64,000 nt of DNA from NCBI GenBank assembly GCA_023451735.1, contig JAEXYH010000099.1, positions 1 to 64,000 on the forward strand, in the 5' to 3' direction. The stretch's first letter is position 1, and every line of letters starts with the position of its first letter. Shown here one piece after another: positions 1 through 8,357 of this stretch. The position numbers and the translations under genes are program-made. The notes beneath the pieces are model-generated. The model was not told the origin of the DNA. It saw nothing but the letters and a program-made list of their open reading frames with translations, and did no database searches. The DNA comes from Pseudomonadota bacterium (GTDB lineage: Bacteria > Pseudomonadota > Alphaproteobacteria > Rhizobiales > Rhizobiaceae).

Positions 1-489
1 GTTTCACCCCTCACAAGAGCTTACGACTACTTCTCCGGCCGGCGCGTTGCCGACCCGCCGCCGCAAAGGAGCTCGATCACCAACTCCTCCGGCTGAGGTC
101 GTCTATGGATTGAAACAGACGCTGCGAGGCGACCAGCCCCGCCTCGTCTGGCACCGCATGGTGTTTCGATCACCTCAGTTTTCTGCATGGCGCACCATAG
201 CCGTAGAGCATGACAACAACGCCGCCAATCAGTCCATCCCGGACCTGTTCAAGTACCAGACATTTGGGCCGCATCCTTGCCGGCGTCGATCACCACCGTT
301 CGACCGGTCAGCTCTCCTGGCAGATGTGTCCTTGTCCCGATCAGCGCTTCAGCTGCCTTTACCGCGGCGCCAAACAGTGATGTTAGAAAGCGTCGTGCGT
401 TAAATCCTCCATGCTAAAGCTCCGTCGGTGGTGGGCCACGCGGCGAAGAGATAGTCGCGTGGCATTTTTCGAGACGCAACGTCAAATGG
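1..489. other. Stretch without a recognisable intact gene
   Basis: No reading frame here gives a protein I recognise. A plus-strand frame at 47-403 is arginine- and serine-rich with no family motif. On the minus strand a short frame ending near 253 reads like a C-terminal fragment (GRTVVIDAG), but it has no continuation. The stretch may be decayed sequence or the far edge of a neighbouring locus. The only defined element I see is the hairpin at 436-470. Confidence 0.4.
436..470 (+). terminator. Terminator-like hairpin, plus-strand polarity
   Basis: CCACGCG (436-442) and CGCGTGG (456-462) are perfect 7-bp arms around a 13-nt loop. They are followed on the plus strand by CATTTTT, giving a short U-tract. 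The polarity suits a transcript entering from the left rather than the minus-strand operon ending at 490. No gene upstream supports it, so a role in the converging operon is equally possible. Confidence 0.4.
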
Positions 490-2595
490 TCATGCGATTT
501 TGAGGATCAGCACATCCCTTGCCGGAACCACGACGCTGGTGCCGCCTTCATGCGCATGGCCGATAGGCCAGGATGCTGGATTTGCCGCCAGTGCGCCGAG
601 CTCTTGGGCAACCAAAACTTCGGTTGTTTGTGCCGTGCGCGAGGGATTGACCAGCCAAAGGAAACTGCCGGTTTCGCCCTTGTGCACGCGCGCGAAAACC
701 GTTCTGTTTGAGAGGCTTACATGCCGCTTGGCTCTGCTCCATTCCAGCAGTTCGTTAAAGAAGCCTCCATTGGCCTTACCGTTGGTCTGGTGGTAGGCGA
801 CCGAGGGATGGGTGCCTATCAGAAGCGTCCGGCCCCTGCCGAAGCTGTTCTCCACCACAGCGAGGCGTCCGTCCGAAAAAACGCCGCGACTTTTGCCGCC
901 GGTCAGAGTGTAGGACTGCAGATAGCCACCGCCGTCCACTGCCGTGTCGCCGAACTTTAATTTGATGCGATCGCCGATATCCGGCATGAACTCCACATCA
1001 GCCTGCTGGACGCCGAAGACAGCGTCCAGCCCCATATTCGGCTGCACCTGCCCGACATGACCGCGATCGCCGAAATAGCCGGGGCATGCCTCGGCGATCA
1101 GTGTGCCGCCTTTGTCTACCCAGCTCTTAATGCGTGTTGCCTGCTCGGCGGTGAACATGATCGGATAGGGGAAATACAGGATGTCATAGGCATCGATGTC
1201 ATCGATATGCACCCAGTCTGGCTGAACGCCGTTATCGAGAAACGCACGGAACGCACCCCACATCGCATCGCGATACGGTTTTTCGTCTCGGTCGAAATTG
1301 AGTAGGTAATCCCATTCCTGTGTCTCGGGCACGAGCAGGATGCCGATTTCGCCGCGCACCGGTTTGGCGGCCCACAGATCGGTCTGGGCTGGATCGTTTG
1401 CCCACTTCGCCATCAGGCTCTGCATTTCGGAACGCGGGGTGCGCGAACCGTCCATGTCATAGGCACCGAAGGCACCGAACAGTGGTCCGTCGAGAAGCGG
1501 CCGCCAGCGCAGGTTGAGAATGCCGCGCGCCCCGCCGGCAAACGACGTCATGCTCCAGATGCGGATATCCTCCGGCTCGGCGACCCGGCCGTCCTCCTTG
1601 TCCCGGCCGATCACCTGCGGCTGCAACCATAGCGGCCCGCCCTGGCGCTCAGCGTGCCAGAAGGGTTTTCCGCGCGCCGCACCGCGGTTGACATCCACCC
1701 CGTACCACGTCTTCCAGGGCTCCGTGCCCTTGCGCGCCTGGATCCAGGTGAAACCGTAGAGCTCGACCTTCGAGGCCGCCAGCCAGTCATCGCAGCCGTG
1801 CTTTGCCATATAGGGGATCGAGCCGGAAATGCCGTGCGCGGCGATCAGATTGGTCTTGTCCACGGTACGGATCGTATCAATGCGCCACTGCATCTGTTCG
1901 TAAAAGTTGTCACGCTTGAAGCGCAGCCAATCGAGGCATTCTGGATAGGGGGCCATCTGTACCGGCGGCTGGATATCGTCCCATTCCGCATAGCTATAGC
2001 GGTACCATGCCTTGGCCAACGCCTTCAGGCTTCCGTACTTGATTTCCAGCCATTTCCGAAAGGCGGCCTTGGAATACTCACTGTAATCGACATCCTCGGC
2101 ATAATTGCATTCGTTCCAGACATCATAGCCGTAAATGGCCGGGTGGTCCTTGTAGCGTTCGGCGAGCGCGGTCAGGAAGTTACCGGCGGCCTCGCGCACT
2201 TCCGGGCAATTCAGCGTCAGCGTGCCGCCGCCATTCTTGCCGAAGCCGCCCGTGGCGGTGGATACGCCCATATTGAGCGTCATCTTGCGGCCTTCGGCGG
2301 TCAGCTGCACGGCCTGCGGATATTTGCGCAGCACCCAGTCAGGCATCGACTGCACCATCTCGGCGATGATCGTCTTTATGCCGTTCTTGGCGGCAAGGTC
2401 GAGTTGGCGATCGTATTCCGCCCAGTCGTAGACGCCGGGGGCGACTTCGATCGCGCTCCACATGAACCAGTGACGGAACAAGTTCATGCCGTCTTCACGG
2501 GCGATACCGTAATCCCGCTCCCAATGCTCCTGTGGCGGATTGGACTTCCTGAAATAGACGGCTCCGGTGGGGAACTGAATATCATTTCTAAGCAT
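490..2595 (-). CDS. GH42 family beta-galactosidase
   Basis: Probable cytoplasmic retaining beta-galactosidase, 701 aa. The N-terminal TIM barrel (about 10-390) carries the GH42 hallmarks: YGYDVWNECN with presumed acid/base Glu162, and FWHAERQGG with presumed nucleophile Glu316. A class-I-amidotransferase-like trimerisation domain follows (about 400-620), then a small beta domain. The start at 2595 is chosen because AGAGGAC lies just upstream; an earlier in-frame ATG at 2643 has no such site. There is no signal peptide, so it should act on imported oligosaccharides. It is the last gene of the minus-strand transporter operon, about 100 bp after the reductase gene. The exact glycosidic substrate cannot be read from sequence; arabinosides are also possible for GH42. 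Confidence 0.88.
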   Translation of the reverse strand: MLRNDIQFPTGAVYFRKSNPPQEHWERDYGIAREDGMNLFRHWFMWSAIEVAPGVYDWAEYDRQLDLAAKNGIKTIIAEMVQSMPDWVLRKYPQAVQLTAEGRKMTLNMGVSTATGGFGKNGGGTLTLNCPEVREAAGNFLTALAERYKDHPAIYGYDVWNECNYAEDVDYSEYSKAAFRKWLEIKYGSLKALAKAWYRYSYAEWDDIQPPVQMAPYPECLDWLRFKRDNFYEQMQWRIDTIRTVDKTNLIAAHGISGSIPYMAKHGCDDWLAASKVELYGFTWIQARKGTEPWKTWYGVDVNRGAARGKPFWHAERQGGPLWLQPQVIGRDKEDGRVAEPEDIRIWSMTSFAGGARGILNLRWRPLLDGPLFGAFGAYDMDGSRTPRSEMQSLMAKWANDPAQTDLWAAKPVRGEIGILLVPETQEWDYLLNFDRDEKPYRDAMWGAFRAFLDNGVQPDWVHIDDIDAYDILYFPYPIMFTAEQATRIKSWVDKGGTLIAEACPGYFGDRGHVGQVQPNMGLDAVFGVQQADVEFMPDIGDRIKLKFGDTAVDGGGYLQSYTLTGGKSRGVFSDGRLAVVENSFGRGRTLLIGTHPSVAYHQTNGKANGGFFNELLEWSRAKRHVSLSNRTVFARVHKGETGSFLWLVNPSRTAQTTEVLVAQELGALAANPASWPIGHAHEGGTSVVVPARDVLILKIA

Positions 2596-2691
2596 GTTGT
2601 TGTCCTCTTGGTTTTTGGACACGGCTTCGCCGTTCCGGATCATGTTCCGGTGAAAAAAGCGCTGTCGGGATGGTCTGCTGGGTTGGCGGGC

Positions 2692-3570
2692 TTACATTCG
2701 GCCGCCCCCAGCAAGTCGTTCAAGCGTGCGGATCAGCGCCGAATGATCTCTGTCGCCATCGCCACCGGCAACCGCCGCGTTCATCAACTGTTGCACGGCC
2801 GCGGTGTTTGGCAGTGCCAGATCGAGCGCCCGTGCGGTATCGACAGCGAGCGTCATGTCCTTCCGATGCAGTTTTATGCGAAAACCGGGATCGAAGGCTT
2901 CATTGACCATGCGTTCGCCATGCACCTCGAGAATCCGCGAAGCGGCGAAGCCGCCCATCAGTGCGGATCGCACCTTTGCGGGGTCGGCACCTGCGCGCCT
3001 AGCAAAAAGCAGGGCCTCGGAGACTGCCTCTATGGTCAGGCCGACGATGATCTGGTTCGCGACCTTGGCAGTCTGTCCGTCGCCCACGTCGCCGACCAGC
3101 GTGATATTCTTGCCCATAGACTCGAACAGCGGTTTGGCCTTATCGAAGGCGGCCTGCGTGCCACCGATCATGATTGTCAGGGAGGCCGACCTGGCGCCGA
3201 CCTCACCACCTGAAACCGGGGCATCGAGATAGTCGCATCCAAGGGCCTCGATACGGGTGGCGAAATCCTTGGTGGCGACCGGCGAGATCGAACTCATGTC
3301 GATGACCAGCTTGCCTTTCGACAAGCCCTCGGCAACGCCATCCTTGCCGAAAAGCACAGCTTCGACATCCGGAGTGTCAGGCAACATGAGGATGACGATA
3401 TCCGCCGCTTGCGCCACCGCACGCGGGTTCTCGGCAGCCTTGCCGCCCTTGTCCACGAGATGCTGCGAGACCGGCTTGACGCGGCTGAGGACGAGGCTGT
3501 AGCCGGCGTCGATAAGGTTTTCCGCCATCGGACGTCCCATGACGCCTAGCCCGATAAATCCGATATTCAT
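2692..3570 (-). CDS. garR: 2-hydroxy-3-oxopropionate reductase / 3-hydroxyisobutyrate dehydrogenase family
   Basis: A 292-aa NAD(P)-dependent beta-hydroxyacid dehydrogenase. The Rossmann motif GFIGLGVMG is at the N-terminus, the substrate motif DAPVSGGEVGA at about 117-126, and the catalytic lysine motif GQTAKVANQ has Lys169. Its best family match is tartronate semialdehyde reductase (GarR/GlxR), which makes D-glycerate. The related tetronate dehydrogenases (LtnD-like) have the same fold, so substrate assignment is open. The ATG overlaps the stop of the upstream isomerase gene by one base (TAATG), implying translational coupling. Pairing with a hydroxypyruvate isomerase family protein supports work on C3 or C4 oxo-acids. 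Confidence 0.85.
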   Translation of the reverse strand: MNIGFIGLGVMGRPMAENLIDAGYSLVLSRVKPVSQHLVDKGGKAAENPRAVAQAADIVILMLPDTPDVEAVLFGKDGVAEGLSKGKLVIDMSSISPVATKDFATRIEALGCDYLDAPVSGGEVGARSASLTIMIGGTQAAFDKAKPLFESMGKNITLVGDVGDGQTAKVANQIIVGLTIEAVSEALLFARRAGADPAKVRSALMGGFAASRILEVHGERMVNEAFDPGFRIKLHRKDMTLAVDTARALDLALPNTAAVQQLMNAAVAGGDGDRDHSALIRTLERLAGGGRM

Positions 3571-4361
3571 TATGGTTCACCTCGCTTCTGAAATGGTTGC
3601 ATCCAGCCAAGGCCTTCGCTGGTGCCTGCCTTCGGCTTGTATTCGCAGCCCACCCAGCCGTCGTAACCGAGCCGGTCGAGTTCTGAGAAAATGAAGGCGT
3701 AGCCGATCTCGCCGGTGCCCGGTTCGTTGCGCCCGGGATTATCGGCAATCTGTACGTGGGCGATCTTGTCCCGAAGCCGCGAGAAGGTCGGGATCAGGTC
3801 GCCTTGCATGATCTGCATGTGGTAGAAATCATACTGGATGAAGAGATTGCTGGAGCTGACCTTATCCAAGATGCGTTCGGCGTGATCTGTGGTGGAGAGG
3901 AAGAAGCCGGGGATGTCGCGCAGGTTGATCGGTTCGACCAACAGCTTGACGCCGGCATCGGCGCAACGTGCCGCAGCATATTTCAGATTGTCCACCAGAA
4001 CGGTTTCCAGAGCCGGGGTATCGGTGCCGGTGGGTACGAGGCCGGCGATGACATTGACCTGAGGGCATGCCAGCGCGGCGGCGTATTCGAGAGCCTGGCC
4101 GATACCATCGCGGAATTCGTCGACCCGGCCAGGCAGGCAGGCAATGCCGCGTTCACCTCCCGCCCAATCGCCCGAAGGCACGTTGAACAACGCCTGCTGC
4201 AATCCATTTTCGGCAAGTACGGCTGCTATCTTTTCTTTGGGATCGGAATAGGGGCCCAAATATTCGACCGCCTTGAAACCATCCTTTGCAGCAGCGGCGA
4301 AACGCTCCAGAAACGGCAGGTCCTGATACAGAAAGGACAGGTTGGCTGAAAATCGTGGCAT
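3570..4361 (-). CDS. hyi: Hydroxypyruvate isomerase family TIM-barrel protein (Hyi/OtnI)
   Basis: 263-aa AP-endonuclease-2-like TIM barrel. It has the Hyi signatures LVEPINLRDIPGF, QYDFYHMQIMQGD and HVQIADNPGRNEPGTGEIGY, and a C-terminal GCEYKP, which together supply the metal-binding and catalytic acids. The family interconverts hydroxypyruvate and tartronate semialdehyde, or isomerises 2-oxotetronates (OtnI). The start at 4361 follows AAGGAA; an in-frame ATG 22 codons upstream lies inside the ATPase gene and has no ribosome-binding site. The gene sits 13 bp after the ATPase gene and overlaps the reductase gene. No glyoxylate carboligase or OtnK/OtnC partner lies in the window, so which of the two reactions applies is unknown. 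Confidence 0.85.
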   Translation of the reverse strand: MPRFSANLSFLYQDLPFLERFAAAAKDGFKAVEYLGPYSDPKEKIAAVLAENGLQQALFNVPSGDWAGGERGIACLPGRVDEFRDGIGQALEYAAALACPQVNVIAGLVPTGTDTPALETVLVDNLKYAAARCADAGVKLLVEPINLRDIPGFFLSTTDHAERILDKVSSSNLFIQYDFYHMQIMQGDLIPTFSRLRDKIAHVQIADNPGRNEPGTGEIGYAFIFSELDRLGYDGWVGCEYKPKAGTSEGLGWMQPFQKRGEP

Positions 4362-4374
4362 CGTGTGTTCCTTG

Positions 4375-6072
4375 CTATGCGTTGACGGGTGCGACGAAGC
4401 GGTGCCGGTGCAGCAGACGCTTGTCACGCGGGTCGGGATTGGGAACGGCCGAAATCAGGCTCTTGGTGTAAGCCTCACGCGGCGCGGTGCAGATTTGGTG
4501 GGCTTCACCGAGTTCGACGATCTTGCCGCGATGCATGACAGCGACGCGGTCGCAGAAATAGCGCACCACCGAAATGTCGTGGGAGATGAAGATGAAACTG
4601 AGATTGAGCCTCTGGCGGATGTCGAGCAGGAGATCGAGAATCTGGCTGCGGATCGACACGTCGAGCGCGGCTGTTGCTTCGTCGGCGATGATGACCTTGG
4701 GGTCGAGCGCCAAGGCACGCGCGATACAGATACGCTGCCGCTGACCGCCTGAAAAGGCATGCGGATAGCGCTCCATGCCCATCGGATCGAGACCAACAAG
4801 ACGCATGAGTTCAGCGACACGCTCCTCGAGTGCCTGACCTTTGGCAAGCCCGTTGACGATCAGCGGATCGCCGATCACTTCCTTGACCGTCATGCGCGGA
4901 TTGAGAGATGAAAAGGGATCCTGGAAGATGAGCCGGACGTCGCGATGGAAGCCGCGCAAATGCTTCTTGTCGAGCCCCGCCACGTCGATTTCCCCCCCGC
5001 GACCATCGCGATAGATGACCGAACCGCCTGTTGGTTCGCTGATCCTGAGGATAAGCCGGCCGAGCGTCGTCTTGCCGGAACCGCTCTCGCCGACAACGCC
5101 GAGATTTTCGCCCGGATAGAGGTCGAAGCTGGCATTGTCGACCGCGCGTAGGGCAGTCGGGCTCGATTGCGAACCGAAGATTTTGCTGAGGTTGCGCACG
5201 GAAAGGACGGGGGTAGGGGCGTCGGCGGAAAAGGTCTGCATTGCGCGCGCTTTCACATGCCGGGTGAGCTTTACCGTCGATGCAAGCAACTGCCGGGTAT
5301 AGGCATGTTCGGCTTGATGGAAGATTTTGTCCACGGTGCCGCTCTCGACGATGCGACCGTAGCGCATGACGGCGACATCATCGGCGACTTCGGCAACGAC
5401 GCCCATGTCATGGGTAATCAGCAGCATGGACATGCCGCGCTCGACCTGAAGACGCTTGATAAGATCTAGGATTTCCGCCTGCGTCGTCACGTCGAGAGCC
5501 GTAGTCGGCTCGTCGGCAATGAGGATATCGGGATTGCCGGCAAGCGCCATGGCGATCATGGCGCGCTGACGCATGCCACCGGAGAACTCGAACGTGTAGC
5601 GATCACCCATCGTTGCGGGATTGGGGATTTCGACTTGCCGCAACAGTTCAATCATGCGAACGCGGGCGGCCTTCTTGTCGAGGTCGCTATGCAGACGGAT
5701 TGCCTCGACGATCTGCGAGCCGATCGTATGGACGGGTGACAATGAACTCATCGGCTCCTGAAAGATCAGGCCGATACGCCGGCCGCGAATGGCCCGCATC
5801 TCACGGCTGCCGGGCGGTAATGCGGTGATGTCGATGTCCTTACCGTCACCTCTGAGCCAAATGTTGCCTGAGACGATGCGGCCAGGACGATCGACAATCT
5901 GCAACAGCGATCGAGCGGTCACGCTCTTGCCGGAGCCGCTTTCGCCGACGAGGCAGAGTGTCTTGCCTCTTTTCAGGTTGAAGCTCACCTTTTCCACCGC
6001 ATGCAGGATATGCGTCCTCAAGGGAAAGTCGATCGACAGGTTCTCTACCGAAAGAACGGTCTTGTCGGACAT
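4375..6072 (-). CDS. Oligopeptide/oligosaccharide ABC transporter, fused double ATPase (DppD-DppF type)
   Basis: 565-aa protein with two complete ATP-binding domains in tandem. Each has a Walker A GESGSGKS/T (first at residues 43-50), a signature (FSGGMRQR in the first, FSGGQRQR in the second) and a Walker B (LIADEPTTALD, IIADEATAALD). It energises the permease pair encoded just upstream. In many Opp/Dpp systems these are two separate genes; fusion is common in rhizobial sugar-type members. GAGGAG is 6 nt before the chosen ATG at 6072; the ATG at 6078 would abut the Shine-Dalgarno directly. It overlaps neither neighbour (10-13 bp gaps). The context argues for an oligosaccharide rather than a peptide substrate. 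Confidence 0.92.
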   Translation of the reverse strand: MSDKTVLSVENLSIDFPLRTHILHAVEKVSFNLKRGKTLCLVGESGSGKSVTARSLLQIVDRPGRIVSGNIWLRGDGKDIDITALPPGSREMRAIRGRRIGLIFQEPMSSLSPVHTIGSQIVEAIRLHSDLDKKAARVRMIELLRQVEIPNPATMGDRYTFEFSGGMRQRAMIAMALAGNPDILIADEPTTALDVTTQAEILDLIKRLQVERGMSMLLITHDMGVVAEVADDVAVMRYGRIVESGTVDKIFHQAEHAYTRQLLASTVKLTRHVKARAMQTFSADAPTPVLSVRNLSKIFGSQSSPTALRAVDNASFDLYPGENLGVVGESGSGKTTLGRLILRISEPTGGSVIYRDGRGGEIDVAGLDKKHLRGFHRDVRLIFQDPFSSLNPRMTVKEVIGDPLIVNGLAKGQALEERVAELMRLVGLDPMGMERYPHAFSGGQRQRICIARALALDPKVIIADEATAALDVSIRSQILDLLLDIRQRLNLSFIFISHDISVVRYFCDRVAVMHRGKIVELGEAHQICTAPREAYTKSLISAVPNPDPRDKRLLHRHRFVAPVNA

Positions 6073-6082
6073 GGTCATCTCC

Positions 6083-7264
6083 TCAGTTCTCGTAGGGGTC
6101 GGCGGCATCGCGCAGGCCGTCGCCGAAAAAGTTGAAGGACAGAACGGCGAGTACCACCGCCAGCGAGGGCCAGATCAACAGCCATGGCGCGGTTGCAACG
6201 GTGCGGATATTCTGGGCGTCCTGCAGCAACACACCCCAGCTGACGACAGGCGGCTTCAGCCCGATACCGAGGAAGGAGAGCGAGGTCTCCGCCACAATCA
6301 TCGTCGGCACGGCAAGCGTCACGACGGCGAGGATATGGCTGGTTAGCGACGGCAGGATATGGCGGAATATCAGCCGCATTTCGGTGGACCCGTCGAGTTT
6401 GGCGGCGACGACGAAATCCTCTCCCCGCAGGGACAGGAACCTGCCTCGGACTTCGCGAGCAAGACTGGTCCAGCCGAGCAGAGAGACGATTACGGTAATC
6501 ACCAGGTAGACGTTCACCGGTGACCAAGTGAGCGGCACCGCGGCCGCCAACCCAAGCCAGAGCGGGATCGTCGGCATGGCGCTGATCACCTCGATGATGC
6601 GCTGGATGAAGGTATCGATGCGCCCGCCGTAAAAGCCGGAAATCGAACCGATCACCACGCCCAGCACCAGCGAAATTGCAACGCCGATCAGGCCGATCGA
6701 CATCGATACGCGCGTGCCATAGACGAGACGCGAGAACACATCGCGACCGAGGCGATCGGCACCGAGCAGATACATCGGGTCGTTTGGGTTGATAGGGCCG
6801 ATCAGGTGGCGTTCCATCGGGATGACGCCCCAGAGCTTGTAGGCCGGACCTTTGACAAAGAAGCCGATCGGTACGACCTTGGTGTCATCGACCACAAAGG
6901 TGCGGCGCAGTGCCACTTTGTCGATCTCGACCTTGTAGCCTTTGACATGCAGCTGGAACTGCGAACCTCCGTCGGGCATCGGCGAGAAGAGGCTGATGCC
7001 CTGAGGAGGCGCGTAGGTATATTGTGGCTTGGCTGTCGATGGCAGCGCAGGCGCCAGAAATTCGGCAAACAGGCCGACGAGGTACAGGAATACGATAATG
7101 CCGCCAGCGGTCATTGCCACTTTCTGGCGAACCAGCTTGCCGAATATCAGCCGCCATGGGCCGACCGCAGCGTTCGAGACGGCCTTACCCTGCTTGAGCG
7201 GGCTGATCGAGGGACCATCGGCCAATGCCGACGTCGTCCCGGTGAGGTTTTCGTTCGCGTTCAT
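6083..7264 (-). CDS. ABC transporter permease, OppC/DppC family
   Basis: 393-aa inner-membrane permease. After a cytoplasmic N-terminus there is one helix (about 45-65), then a long periplasmic insert of about 100 residues before the core, which is unusual in length for DppC. The core holds the remaining helices and the EAA-type loop ending in HILPSLTSHILAVVTLAVP. The start at 7264 follows GGAGAAG. It pairs with the OppB-type permease whose gene ends 11 bp before this start. The C-terminus (FFGDGLRDAADPYEN) is typical of the family. Together they form the channel for the binding protein encoded at 10555-12480. Confidence 0.9.
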   Translation of the reverse strand: MNANENLTGTTSALADGPSISPLKQGKAVSNAAVGPWRLIFGKLVRQKVAMTAGGIIVFLYLVGLFAEFLAPALPSTAKPQYTYAPPQGISLFSPMPDGGSQFQLHVKGYKVEIDKVALRRTFVVDDTKVVPIGFFVKGPAYKLWGVIPMERHLIGPINPNDPMYLLGADRLGRDVFSRLVYGTRVSMSIGLIGVAISLVLGVVIGSISGFYGGRIDTFIQRIIEVISAMPTIPLWLGLAAAVPLTWSPVNVYLVITVIVSLLGWTSLAREVRGRFLSLRGEDFVVAAKLDGSTEMRLIFRHILPSLTSHILAVVTLAVPTMIVAETSLSFLGIGLKPPVVSWGVLLQDAQNIRTVATAPWLLIWPSLAVVLAVLSFNFFGDGLRDAADPYEN

Positions 7265-7274
7265 CGACTTCTCC

Positions 7275-8261
7275 TCAGTTGAACCGGATGCGCGGATCGA
7301 GCAGCGCAAGCAGCAGGTCGGAGAGCAGGACACCGATAAGGGTCAAGGCGGAGAGCAGCAGGATGAAACTACCGGCGAGATACATGTCCTGCGAGACGAG
7401 GGCCCGAAAGAGCAAGGGGCCGGCCGTTGGCAGGTTAAGTACGATGGCAATGATCGTGACACCGGAAACGAGATGCGGCAGAACCCAGCCGATCGCCGAT
7501 ACGAATGGATTGAGCGCGATGCGCACCGGATATTTGAGGATAACCTTGTATTCCGGCAGGCCCTTTGCGCGCGCCGTGATCACATAGGGCTTGTGCAACT
7601 CGTCTGTAAGATTTGCGCGCAGGATACGGATCAATGCGGCGGTGCCGGAGGCGCCGATGATGATGACGGGAATCCAGACATGCTTCAGAAAATCCCAGAC
7701 TTTGGCGAGGCTCCATGGAGCTTCCGCGAATGCCTGCGAATTGAGGCCGCCGACACTCTGACCGAGATATCGATAGGCGATATACATGAGCGTCAGCGCT
7801 AGGATGAAATTCGGTACCGCAAGGCCGATAAAGCCCAAAAAGGTGAAGACGTGATCGCCCACAGAATGACGGCGCACGGCGGAATAGATACCGATTGGAA
7901 GCGCCACGATCCAGACGAACAGCAGGCTGAGCAGCGAGATCACGAGAGTCGACCCCATACGCGCCCAGATCAGTCCGGACACCGGCTGGTTCCACTCGAA
8001 GGACCAGCCGAAGTCGCCGCGGCTGACAATACCCCACATCCACTTCATATACTGGACGTAAAACGGATCATCGAAGCCGTAGATTTCCTTGAGGCGCTCG
8101 ATCTGTGTCGGATCGACCGGCTGGCCATTCTCGCTCATGGTCGCGATCATTGAGGTTAGATAATCGCCGGGCGGTAGCTGGATGATCAGGAACGAAATCA
8201 GCGACATGCCGAACAGGGTCGGGATCATGTAGAGCACGCGCTTGCAGATATAGCCAAGCAT
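7275..8261 (-). CDS. ABC transporter permease, OppB/DppB family
   Basis: 328-aa integral membrane protein. The N-terminal helix (ICKRVLYMIPTLFGMSLISF) and LPPGDY motif are characteristic of OppB, followed by five more helices and an EAA-like cytoplasmic loop (ARAKGLPEYKVILKYPVRIALNP). The start at 8261 follows GGAGGAAAACAACCG; an upstream in-frame ATG at 8351 lacks a site and would add a charged, glycine-rich tail. The gene is in the minus-strand operon between the GHL6-type hydrolase and the OppC-type permease genes. Confidence 0.92.
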   Translation of the reverse strand: MLGYICKRVLYMIPTLFGMSLISFLIIQLPPGDYLTSMIATMSENGQPVDPTQIERLKEIYGFDDPFYVQYMKWMWGIVSRGDFGWSFEWNQPVSGLIWARMGSTLVISLLSLLFVWIVALPIGIYSAVRRHSVGDHVFTFLGFIGLAVPNFILALTLMYIAYRYLGQSVGGLNSQAFAEAPWSLAKVWDFLKHVWIPVIIIGASGTAALIRILRANLTDELHKPYVITARAKGLPEYKVILKYPVRIALNPFVSAIGWVLPHLVSGVTIIAIVLNLPTAGPLLFRALVSQDMYLAGSFILLLSALTLIGVLLSDLLLALLDPRIRFN

Positions 8262-8357
8262 CGGTTGTTTTCCTCCCATTCCGAAGCGCCGGAGCGCAAT
8301 TCCAGTATGCGATCCGTCACGGCCTCCTCCAGGCCGCGACGGATGCCTCATGTTAAA

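Noticed and set aside
47..403. Plus-strand open frame of 118 codons at the left edge
   Set aside because: No ribosome-binding site, arginine/serine-rich composition and no family motif; probably non-coding or decayed sequence.
1654..3213. Long plus-strand open frame opposite the GH42 and reductase genes
   Set aside because: Antisense shadow of two well-supported minus-strand genes; the translation shows no motifs.
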